Positions 1 through 5,883 of a stretch of DNA of 11,147 nucleotides are shown one piece after another (position 1 is the stretch's first letter; each line of letters begins with the position of its first letter). The stretch covers positions 1 to 11,147 of the forward strand of contig CALDQY010000171.1 in NCBI GenBank assembly GCA_937911445.1, in the 5' to 3' direction. The DNA comes from an uncultured Rhodobiaceae bacterium. GTDB taxonomy: Archaea > Thermoplasmatota > Poseidoniia > Poseidoniales > Poseidoniaceae. Made by a program: the position numbers and the translations under genes. A model generated the notes under the pieces. That model saw nothing but the letters and a program-made list of their open reading frames with translations, was not told the origin of the DNA and ran no database searches.

Positions 1-490
1 CAGGTGTTGGAATCGTAACTGAGCCGCCACCTCTCTTGAGAGACCGCTTGATTGTACCCCAATTCTTGTGCTGGGCGGAAAGAACGCCTGCAACACGAAT
101 GAGGAGTGTTTGACGATTGCCAGAACGTGGAAGTTCCAAGGCTTTGCACAATGCGTGAAGTTCATCTTTGGTCATCTTATCGAGGTTCTCTTCCTTGAGT
201 TGTTTTGGATCGTGGTTAAGGTGCAAGTAAAGACGTTGACGGCGGGTTCGTAGTGAACCTGTTTTCTTGATTCCAAAAACACCAAGAAGGTCGCCGAGAT
301 CACTGTTGAGGATGTTTTTGAGACCATCCAAGGTCAAATCCCACTCTGGTAAAATGAGGTCACGAATCAATTGAGCCCGGAGATACTCAACTGAGCCGTT
401 TTTCGCCAAACCATAGGCCGAAGCAATCTCCTTGAGGTCTTCAAGACGTGCCTGATAAAGTTCAGACAAGAGACTCGAACGATTGCTCAT
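1..490 (-). CDS. SAP-repeat protein, N-terminal part (runs off the left edge)
   Basis: The minus-strand frame is open from an ATG at 488-490 to the window edge, giving 163 codons with no stop, so the C-terminus is missing. Three successive stretches look like SAP helix-turn-helix motifs, which usually bind DNA or RNA: about residues 16-45 (LEDLKEIASAYGLAKNG), 52-92 (LDGLKNILNSDLGDLLG, more divergent) and 103-137 (MTKDELHALCKALELPRSGN, the best match to the usual L..eLk..Lk.lglp.sG pattern). The visible end, residues 142-156, is basic and glycine-rich (KRSLKRGGG). I infer a nucleic-acid-binding role and cannot name a function; a catalytic domain could lie beyond the edge. The start is supported by an AGGTGA at 495-500, 4 nt upstream; an in-frame stop lies further up. 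It is divergent from the coiled-coil gene at 662. Confidence 0.8.
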   Translation of the reverse strand, partial: MSNRSSLLSELYQARLEDLKEIASAYGLAKNGSVEYLRAQLIRDLILPEWDLTLDGLKNILNSDLGDLLGVFGIKKTGSLRTRRQRLYLHLNHDPKQLKEENLDKMTKDELHALCKALELPRSGNRQTLLIRVAGVLSAQHKNWGTIKRSLKRGGGSVTIPTP

Positions 491-518
491 TGGTTCACCT
501 AACCGTTGTTGTTTCCTT

Positions 519-530
519 ACAGTATATGTG
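519..530 (-). promoter_or_regulatory. Possible TATA box for the SAP-repeat gene
   Basis: On the minus strand the stretch reads CATATACT at its core (521-528). It sits roughly 25 nt upstream of the Shine-Dalgarno site at 495-500, a plausible distance for an archaeal TATA box driving a very short leader. No BRE element was recognisable, so this is a weak call from position and composition only. Confidence 0.3.
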
Positions 531-652
531 GTTTCGCTGTCAAATCAGCATCAATGAGCCGTTTTTCGCTTCTGTGAATGAGTACGAGATACCTCGCAAT
601 GAAGGTCGAATTCGGCTAAACCTTCAAACACATTCGACACTCAGGGAACGTC

Positions 653-657
653 GGTGA
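653..657 (+). promoter_or_regulatory. Shine-Dalgarno site fixing the start at 662
   Basis: GGTGA lies 4 nt before the ATG at 662. The same GGTGA-N4-start arrangement is seen at the genes starting at 490 and 2337, which favours 662 as the true start. The in-frame stop at 617-619 rules out a long N-terminal extension. Confidence 0.6.
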
Positions 658-661
658 GTCA

Positions 662-1279
662 ATGGTAACCGCTGAGAAGACCGCACGAACCATGCTCAAA
701 CAAGCCAATGAGTTGGGCACCACGCTACGTGAAATTGTTCGCCGCGATCTTGCCGATGAAACACGAAGGTTCAACGACACACTCAACCAAAGAATTCAGC
801 TTGCGAGTGAAGCGATTGTTCAAGCGGTAAAAGCCAAGGAAGCGATCGCTGCAGGTGCATCCTCCATCAATGGCAAGTTGGAGAAAGCACACAGACGATA
901 TTCGAAGAACAACAATCTGGAAGAGTTTCGGGGCGTATTACAGTCCACGCTTGTTGAAGTTCAACAACTACGAGAGCAACACGAGGCAGTTGCTGAGTCT
1001 CTAAGAGAAGCTCAAACACCAAGCCGTTCCGCTGTGGAAATCGTTGAGCGATTCGCAATCGAATTGCAAAAAGCAGCAGGTGGATGGGAAGCGACTGGTC
1101 GTGAAATCGACGAGATCATTGCGAACCTCTGCGATCCAAATCCCGACGTTACTCTCGTCGAATTGGAACGCTATCTCACAGAGAACGGGTTTGAAATCGT
1201 CCTTGTTGGAGAAAATCGCACTGAGGAGGCCTTGGAGGAAGCTCGTCGACTTCTTGGCTACTCCGACTCATCGGAGTGA
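662..1279 (+). CDS. Unrecognised coiled-coil protein
   Basis: A 205-residue soluble protein that I do not recognise. It is rich in Glu, Ala, Arg and Gln and almost entirely helical in character. Residues 1-125 look like long amphipathic or coiled-coil helices (for example RIQLASEAIVQAVKAKEAIA and VEVQQLREQHEAVAESLREA). After a short break at TPSRS (119-123) comes another helical segment, then an acidic end with residues 161-200 resembling a small alpha-beta tail. No signal peptide, membrane segment or catalytic motif is visible. A scaffold or partner-binding role is only a guess from composition. It is divergent from the SAP-repeat gene and may share its control region. Its last 22 bp overlap the convergent HemC-like gene, and its final residues YSDSSE come from a palindrome. 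Confidence 0.75.
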   Translation: MVTAEKTARTMLKQANELGTTLREIVRRDLADETRRFNDTLNQRIQLASEAIVQAVKAKEAIAAGASSINGKLEKAHRRYSKNNNLEEFRGVLQSTLVEVQQLREQHEAVAESLREAQTPSRSAVEIVERFAIELQKAAGGWEATGREIDEIIANLCDPNPDVTLVELERYLTENGFEIVLVGENRTEEALEEARRLLGYSDSSE

Positions 1280-2337
1280 ATACGCATCATTGCGGGCCGC
1301 TCTTCATGGAATTCATCAGGCATGTTTCGTATCTTACGGTTTGTTGCTTGATGCTCAGAAGTGAGGGTGGTAAGTACACTCCCCCACTCTTGCAGCAGAT
1401 TCACCATAGCAATCCGGTGCTTCTCAATAGGTCCGACTTGTTCAGCACAAGCACTCACCTTTCCATCGACACTCAAGGTCTCGATTCGCATCTCAACACG
1501 TGTTCCCGACTGGCGCACTTTCTTTTCCGTGTCGATCATTGCAGACATGGTCCAATCGTCGTTGTTTCTTTTCGCTTCACGAAGAATGGTACCAACACCG
1601 CGCTGTTCAACATGGATTCCTGTGAGTTCGACAAGATCGCTGGGAATACTTTCCAGTAGAGCGGATTCAATTCGATAGGCAAACTCGGCAGAGGGGTCAA
1701 GAATGTGCTCCACTCTCTGCTTTGGGAAACCAACACGCCCAACAATGAGCGTGAATCCATTGAGTGGCGGTGGTACAAAGTGCGAGCGTTCTGGCGATCC
1801 TTTCTGCAATCCGAGCGTATGTCGACGTGTTTTTCTTGAGAGCAGATTGTATTGGGAACGTTTCACAACATAGCCGTCAATCTCTCCGTCCAGCCTTAAT
1901 TCTTCGAGTCGTTCTATTTCCTTGCGAGAATCAACCTCTTGGCGAACTTCAACGTCCTCCTTCTCAAGGAGAATTAGATCTTGCCGCAATCGAAGCATTT
2001 GACGTTGGATGAGCGGATGTTGGCATACAATTCGTGCATGTTTGATGAGATATTCTGGTTTGTCATCGCTCACAAGAACCCAGGTTGGTTCTCGTCGTGA
2101 CAACAGTCCAACGATGGCGAGGTTGTCGCTCTGATGTTGATTCCAATTCTCTGGACTCATTGCAACCAAATCGCCAACACCATCGTTCAACAATGCAATC
2201 GCATCATCAATGGTCGGGGCTTGACGGAGAATAGCGTTGAACGTGTTGCTTCTTTGCTCGAGAACCTTCTCAATTTGTTGGCGAACACCATCACCATGCG
2301 ATGAAGTCGAGAGGAACACCAAGCGCTCATCTTCCAT
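1258..2337 (-). CDS. HemC-like (porphobilinogen deaminase fold) protein, probably not catalytic
   Basis: A 359-residue protein whose order of motifs recalls hydroxymethylbilane synthase. Residues 43-66 resemble the family's end of domain 1, with DLVAMSPENW where HemC has DIAVHSMKDV. Then come LAIVGLLSRREP (73-84, like HemC 'lAavl.ReDp') and PLIQRQMLRLRQDL (108-121, like SLRRQ...RPDL). LDGEIDGYVV (149-158) resembles GEYDAIIL. Family-critical features appear lost: the catalytic Lys-Asp pair aligns with Glu-Asn, the RGNVxTRL loop is not seen, and no cysteine occurs near 225-250, where the dipyrromethane cofactor would attach. The chain is longer than HemC (about 310), with an added C-terminal tail. 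The start has GAGGTGA at 2342-2348, 4 nt upstream. The gene call is solid; the HemC relation is inference from pattern by eye, and a periplasmic-binding-protein-like fold with another role is the alternative. Confidence 0.7.
   Translation of the reverse strand: MEDERLVFLSTSSHGDGVRQQIEKVLEQRSNTFNAILRQAPTIDDAIALLNDGVGDLVAMSPENWNQHQSDNLAIVGLLSRREPTWVLVSDDKPEYLIKHARIVCQHPLIQRQMLRLRQDLILLEKEDVEVRQEVDSRKEIERLEELRLDGEIDGYVVKRSQYNLLSRKTRRHTLGLQKGSPERSHFVPPPLNGFTLIVGRVGFPKQRVEHILDPSAEFAYRIESALLESIPSDLVELTGIHVEQRGVGTILREAKRNNDDWTMSAMIDTEKKVRQSGTRVEMRIETLSVDGKVSACAEQVGPIEKHRIAMVNLLQEWGSVLTTLTSEHQATNRKIRNMPDEFHEERPAMMRIHSDESE
1261..1276. repeat. Palindrome inside the convergent 3' overlap
   Basis: CTCCGA, then CTCA, then TCGGAG forms a perfect 6-bp stem with a 4-nt loop. 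It lies wholly within the 22-bp overlap of the genes ending at 1279 (+) and 1258 (-), and both stop codons flank it. It could form a hairpin in both mRNAs and act as a bidirectional 3'-end signal, but no T-run follows, so terminator function is unproven. Confidence 0.55.
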
Positions 2338-2349
2338 GTATTCACCTCG

Positions 2350-2366
2350 GCTGAGGGCCCCTCAGC
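2350..2366. promoter_or_regulatory. Palindrome in the divergent spacer (possible operator or leader hairpin)
   Basis: An 8-bp perfect inverted repeat, GCTGAGGG and CCCTCAGC, around one central base. It directly abuts, after one base, the Shine-Dalgarno site (2342-2348) of the minus-strand HemC-like gene, and lies about 52 bp before the GTG of the prenyl synthase. Its place in the 81-bp divergent spacer fits an operator for a dimeric regulator or a hairpin that hides the ribosome site. The role is inference. Confidence 0.5.
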
Positions 2367-2418
2367 AATCTATGGGCGTAGCCCACTCATTAAGAAGGAC
2401 ACCCTCGTCGTCTATACT

Positions 2419-3402
2419 GTGCAAGCAATTTCTGAAGCACAGCTTCTGCGCCTTGAGGACCTTCGCGAGAAGGTCAACATAGCATTGGATGCGTTGATTC
2501 AACGTGAACTGCAAAAGGGTGCAGGAGAGGTTGCACAACTCTCTGGTGAAATTCTGCTCAGTGGTGGCAAAAGGCTGCGTCCGCTGCTTGGAATCTTCTG
2601 TTACGAGGTTGCAGGAGGCAGTGACATTGATGAAATCATGGACCTCGCCATGGCTTTTGAGTTGATTCATACAGCCACGCTGATTCACGACGACATCAAC
2701 GATGCCGCCAAGTTGCGTCGAGGCGTCACAACCCTCCACGAACGCATCGGCCAGCCGAAGGCAATTATTGCAGGCGATTGGCTCTTCGTACAGGGGTATG
2801 GACTCAGTGGACGATACACGAAGGAATGCATTGACTTGATTCGAGAAGCATGTGCAAACATAGCGGTTTCTGAATTCAAGCAACTTGACCATGTTCTTGA
2901 CCTCTCGACCTCACCCGAGGATTATCTTCAAATCGTTCGTGGAAAAACAGCCGGTCCATTCGCCGCCGTTTGTGAAAGCGCTGCAATCATTGCTGGTGCA
3001 AGCCAAGAACAATCACAAGCACTGGGACGATTCGGAATGGAACTTGGCATTGCCTTCCAACTCATGGATGATTTGCTTGATCTGCGAGGCGATGAACGCA
3101 TGGGCAAGCCACGAGGAAAAGACGTGATTGAAGGAAAAATGACGCTTCCACTCATTCACGCTCTCACCTTGCTTCATGGAGATCGACGTCGTCAACTTGC
3201 TGAAATCCTCAACAACTTCAACGATGGAATGTGGGACGAACTCATGGGGCTTCTCGAGACGTCAGACTCCATCACCTATGCAGAATCTCTGATGCTAACA
3301 CACCTTGAACGAGCCGTTCACGAACTTGACCAATTTCCATCCTCAATGGCAAAATCACTCCTCATGCAAGTGGCTGAAAACGTTCACCAACGACATGCTT
3401 GA
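2419..3402 (+). CDS. Polyprenyl (geranylgeranyl-type) diphosphate synthase
   Basis: A 327-residue trans-prenyltransferase that condenses isopentenyl diphosphate onto allylic diphosphates. All family hallmarks are present: GGKRLRP (49-55, diphosphate binding), first Asp-rich motif DDIND (91-95), KLRRG (98-102), AGDWLF (118-123), GKT (175-177), second Asp-rich motif DDLLD (217-221) and GKPRGKDVIEGKMTLP (229-244). The residue five before the first motif is Ala86, not the aromatic residue that limits archaeal GGPP synthases to C20, so a longer chain is possible. The start is a GTG with no Shine-Dalgarno; an A/T-rich CATTAAGA about 28 bp upstream would suit a leaderless transcript. The next in-frame ATG is at residue 74, too late. 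The reductase starts 9 bp downstream, so the two are probably co-transcribed for membrane-lipid or quinone side-chain synthesis. Confidence 0.95.
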   Translation: MQAISEAQLLRLEDLREKVNIALDALIQRELQKGAGEVAQLSGEILLSGGKRLRPLLGIFCYEVAGGSDIDEIMDLAMAFELIHTATLIHDDINDAAKLRRGVTTLHERIGQPKAIIAGDWLFVQGYGLSGRYTKECIDLIREACANIAVSEFKQLDHVLDLSTSPEDYLQIVRGKTAGPFAAVCESAAIIAGASQEQSQALGRFGMELGIAFQLMDDLLDLRGDERMGKPRGKDVIEGKMTLPLIHALTLLHGDRRRQLAEILNNFNDGMWDELMGLLETSDSITYAESLMLTHLERAVHELDQFPSSMAKSLLMQVAENVHQRHA

Positions 3403-3407
3403 GGTGA
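3401..3407 (+). promoter_or_regulatory. Shine-Dalgarno site deciding the reductase start
   Basis: GAGGTGA overlaps the stop codon of the prenyl synthase (3400-3402). Two ATGs follow in tandem, at 3409 (spacer 1 nt) and 3412 (spacer 4 nt). The 4-nt spacer matches other genes in this window, so 3412 is preferred. The overlap suggests translational coupling of the pair. Confidence 0.65.
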
Positions 3408-3411
3408 AATG

Positions 3412-4548
3412 ATGGATGTTGAGCATCGTGAAGTCATCGTTGTTGGTGCAGGCCCTGCAGGCACATCTTGCGCCCAACGGTTGGCTGAAGAGAACATCGA
3501 TGTTCTCATCCTCGAACGTCGAGCAATCGTTGGCAATCCGGCACAATGTGGTGAATGCATCCCTAATTGGGGAGAAGTGGTTGGTACGTTCCACGGAATC
3601 GATGATCACGAATGGCTGAAGCGATCATTTGAGTTCCCAGACCGGATTCAGCTTCATCGACTTGACCACATGCGCGTGTTCCTGCCCAGTGGAAAATCGT
3701 ACAATTTTGACTTGGATGCCTTTGCCGGTCACCGCTTGCAATTCGATGGATACCTTGCTGAAAAAGCGGTTGAAGCCGGTGCAGAGATTCGAATGTCCGA
3801 ACCCGTTACCAACGTCAAACGTCGTACAAAGACGGATTCGCTTCTTATCGTCACTGAAAAAGGACGCTACACATGTGATCTCCTGATTGATGCAAGTGGT
3901 TCCCTCGCACATGTTGCACGATGTTTGCATGGGAAAGACAAGGATTACCGGCCTGCAGATCAGGTACCGACAGCCTATGCTCAAGTTCGTGGAAATGTTC
4001 CAGAAACATTCGATGTATTCCTTGGGAGTGTAGCGCCGAAAGGATATGCTTGGATTATTCCAAAAGGACCGGATACCGCAAATGTTGGCCTCGGTGTTCG
4101 AGCTGGTGCGCTCAAAGGTTCGGTCAAAGAACATCTCCAACAATTCTGTGAAGACCTTGGGTTCGAAATCCTCTCCATTGGCGGAGGTTGGATTCCAATG
4201 GGTGGACCCATCAAAACGATGGTCGACAAGAATGTCATTGCAGTGGGTGATGCTGCTGGATTGGTGATGCCATCCAATGGAGGGGGTATCTCTCAAGCGA
4301 TGATTTCGGGATGTTTTGCCGCTGAGGCCTACATCGATTTCAAGCGGGATGGAACGCCATTAACGGCCTACCAAGAACGAATTGCCTCCTGCTTTGGACG
4401 TGCCTTGAAAAATTCCCTTCGTTCCAAGAACATGGGCTATCTCATGTTTCAAAACGACCTCATCACCGAGGTCTTGTTGAGAATACTCGGTCCAATTGGT
4501 GGTATCAAGCGGGCGATGGAGTGCGACAAGCCTTTGTGGGTTCTCTAA
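3412..4548 (+). CDS. Geranylgeranyl reductase family FAD-dependent oxidoreductase
   Basis: A 378-residue flavoprotein of the family that saturates geranylgeranyl chains of archaeal ether lipids (digeranylgeranylglycerophospholipid reductase) or of quinones. The N-terminal Rossmann motif GAGPAG (12-17), followed by a beta strand ending in LER (34-36), binds the ADP part of FAD. CGEC (46-49) resembles the conserved cysteine region of archaeal members. PKGYAWIIP (209-217) matches the family's substrate motif PxxYxWxFP except that Ile replaces Phe. GDAAG (279-283) plus PSNGGGISQAM is the second FAD motif. Length fits the family (about 370-400). No membrane helix is clear, so association with the membrane is likely peripheral. 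It is coupled to the upstream prenyl synthase, which supplies the type of chain it would reduce. Which lipid is the substrate cannot be told from sequence; the reductant is also unknown. Confidence 0.92.
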   Translation: MDVEHREVIVVGAGPAGTSCAQRLAEENIDVLILERRAIVGNPAQCGECIPNWGEVVGTFHGIDDHEWLKRSFEFPDRIQLHRLDHMRVFLPSGKSYNFDLDAFAGHRLQFDGYLAEKAVEAGAEIRMSEPVTNVKRRTKTDSLLIVTEKGRYTCDLLIDASGSLAHVARCLHGKDKDYRPADQVPTAYAQVRGNVPETFDVFLGSVAPKGYAWIIPKGPDTANVGLGVRAGALKGSVKEHLQQFCEDLGFEILSIGGGWIPMGGPIKTMVDKNVIAVGDAAGLVMPSNGGGISQAMISGCFAAEAYIDFKRDGTPLTAYQERIASCFGRALKNSLRSKNMGYLMFQNDLITEVLLRILGPIGGIKRAMECDKPLWVL

Positions 4549-4593
4549 CATTGCTTTGTTGCTGAAATTCATCGGTGTGTTCAAGTCTTATCG

Positions 4594-5100
4594 ATGCCAG
4601 CGCAAGGTATGGCGAAGATGCAACACGATGACGAGGCAGTAAGCCCCGTCATTGCAACGGTTCTTCTTCTTGCCATCACAGTTATGCTCTCTGGAATGGT
4701 CTTCGTCCTCATGCAAGGGGCATTGAGTACTGCAGAAAAAGCACCACCTCAGATGACCGTGAGCGTCCGTGCTCTTGACAACGGCTACCATGTTGTCAGG
4801 ATTACAACGCTTGACCAAACCCTTGATCCCGCTCGCGTCTCATTCCAACTCAACGAACAAGGGAGTGATCTCAATTCCTCTCTTTCCGGATTTGTGAATG
4901 ATGCTGAAGTATACTCAGTGATTGGGTCCAACATTTCATTCCATGATCGAGATGCGAGTTACTCCATATCAGCCGGTGATTATTTCGTGATTCATTCAGA
5001 GGAAATAGGTGCTGATGAGGGCGTTTGGACCTTCGTACTCCTCGATGAAACCGTTCAATCCGTGCTTGTTCGGGTGGATTTACCACCGATGACGTCTTGA
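4594..5100 (+). CDS. Archaeal type IV pilin-like protein
   Basis: A 168-residue protein with the archaeal pilin N-terminal signature: short charged leader, then AVSPVIATVLLLAITV (15-30) continuing as one hydrophobic helix to about residue 41. Family members are processed by the archaeal prepilin peptidase just before the hydrophobic stretch and assembled into surface filaments through this helix, or remain as membrane-anchored secreted proteins. The remaining ~125 residues are beta-rich (for example MTVSVRALDNGYHVVRI), consistent with an extracellular pilin head; sequon-like Asn sites occur (NSS 94-96, NIS 113-115). The leader is acidic (DDEA) where many pilins have Lys or Arg before the cleavage site. 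Start is uncertain: ATGs at 4594, 4609 and 4618 are all in frame and none has a well-spaced Shine-Dalgarno. It lies 45 bp after the reductase. No pilus-assembly ATPase or membrane platform gene is in the window. Confidence 0.85.
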   Translation: MPAQGMAKMQHDDEAVSPVIATVLLLAITVMLSGMVFVLMQGALSTAEKAPPQMTVSVRALDNGYHVVRITTLDQTLDPARVSFQLNEQGSDLNSSLSGFVNDAEVYSVIGSNISFHDRDASYSISAGDYFVIHSEEIGADEGVWTFVLLDETVQSVLVRVDLPPMTS

Positions 5101-5844
5101 TCAATCTTCAGCATCATTCAGTGCACGGATGAAGTTGAGTTGAGCGTTTTTCTCCCCTAGAGCGCGCTGAAGGATTGAGAACACATCGGAGCTTGTTGTT
5201 GAACCCAGAGCAGATTGTCTATCATCGACTTTGTCCAAGACAGCATTGGCCACTTGCCACAAAGACGCTGAATCGTATGGTAGGAATTCTTCCTCGAGAA
5301 TTAGGAGCATTTGCTCAAAATCAACATCTTCATTACGAAACATGGCATTTACATCAACGATGTGCTGTGCCCAATCGTGAAGGAAATCGGACCAATCTTC
5401 TGCGGACAATTCTCCCTCCAGATCATCGAGGAGACGAACCCTTGCTCGAAGGTAGAGTTTTCCTTCAGGCTGGTCCTCGGCGTATTGCTCGACTAGATCA
5501 TCAACGGTCGGATAAATGTCTCCGAAAGGCATTGATGGTAGAGCGGCTTGAACGACATCTAATACTTCGAAACGTCGTTGAGCATTTGCTGTAAACATGA
5601 GGTTAGTTCCTTGTTCCTTCATATCAGATAGCGAACACATGACCCCAAAAGTTCCTGGTTGCGACCACCCATCAATCGATTCGGAATCAGGGTCGTGTGC
5701 AATGTATCCAAATGGGCCTTCATTAAGTGTACAATCATCGAGCATTTGCTTGTATCGTGGCTCGAAAACGCGCAACGGTTCGTTGATTGAAGGAAAGATT
5801 CCAGAGGGTAAAACGAACAATGGGATTGTCTCGCTGTCGCTCAT
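5101..5844 (-). CDS. Stand-alone LON substrate-binding domain protein
   Basis: A 247-residue protein whose first ~100 residues match the N-terminal domain of Lon protease: IPLFVLPSGIFP (7-18), then PLRVFEPRYKQML (23-35), GPFGYI (43-48), GTFGVMCSL (64-72) and a turn ending in AQRRFEVLDV (88-97). In Lon this PUA-like domain captures substrate proteins; here there is no AAA+ ATPase or Ser-Lys protease domain, so it is a single-domain relative like those found in many bacteria. Residues 110-247 are acidic and helical (for example FEQMLLILEEEFLPYD, 176-191). The biochemical role of such proteins is not established. It follows moaA on the same strand after 39 bp, so read-through is likely. The start codon lacks a clear Shine-Dalgarno. 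Its stop abuts the pilin stop with no gap. Confidence 0.88.
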   Translation of the reverse strand: MSDSETIPLFVLPSGIFPSINEPLRVFEPRYKQMLDDCTLNEGPFGYIAHDPDSESIDGWSQPGTFGVMCSLSDMKEQGTNLMFTANAQRRFEVLDVVQAALPSMPFGDIYPTVDDLVEQYAEDQPEGKLYLRARVRLLDDLEGELSAEDWSDFLHDWAQHIVDVNAMFRNEDVDFEQMLLILEEEFLPYDSASLWQVANAVLDKVDDRQSALGSTTSSDVFSILQRALGEKNAQLNFIRALNDAED

Positions 5845-5857
5845 ACGCCATGACCAA

Positions 5858-5875
5858 CCTTGACCCTCTTCAAGG
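5858..5875. repeat. Hairpin between moaA and the LON-domain gene
   Basis: CCTTGA, six loop bases, then TCAAGG makes a perfect 6-bp stem in the 39-bp gap. On the minus-strand transcript it lies after the moaA stop and just before the LON-domain start. It may mark an RNA processing or partial termination point, or affect translation of the second gene. There is no following U-run. Confidence 0.35.
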
Positions 5876-5883
5876 GTTGTGGT

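Noticed and set aside
448..657. 69-codon plus-strand open frame across the spacer before the coiled-coil gene
   Set aside because: It overlaps the start of the SAP-repeat gene and its upstream signals, has no Shine-Dalgarno of the local type and no recognisable content.
491..661. Search for a small RNA, tRNA or CRISPR-like repeat in the longest spacer
   Set aside because: No cloverleaf, no spaced repeat array and no strong hairpin was found; only the 15-nt repeat and the weak TATA-like site were noted.
2362..2892. 176-codon minus-strand open frame covering the 5' half of the prenyl synthase and the divergent spacer
   Set aside because: The opposite strand encodes clear synthase motifs; the antisense translation shows no family features.
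3625..4296. 223-codon open frame on the minus strand inside the reductase gene
   Set aside because: It lies wholly antisense to a well-supported flavoprotein gene, its translation has no recognisable motif and is rich in Cys, Ser and Thr, typical of a shadow frame.
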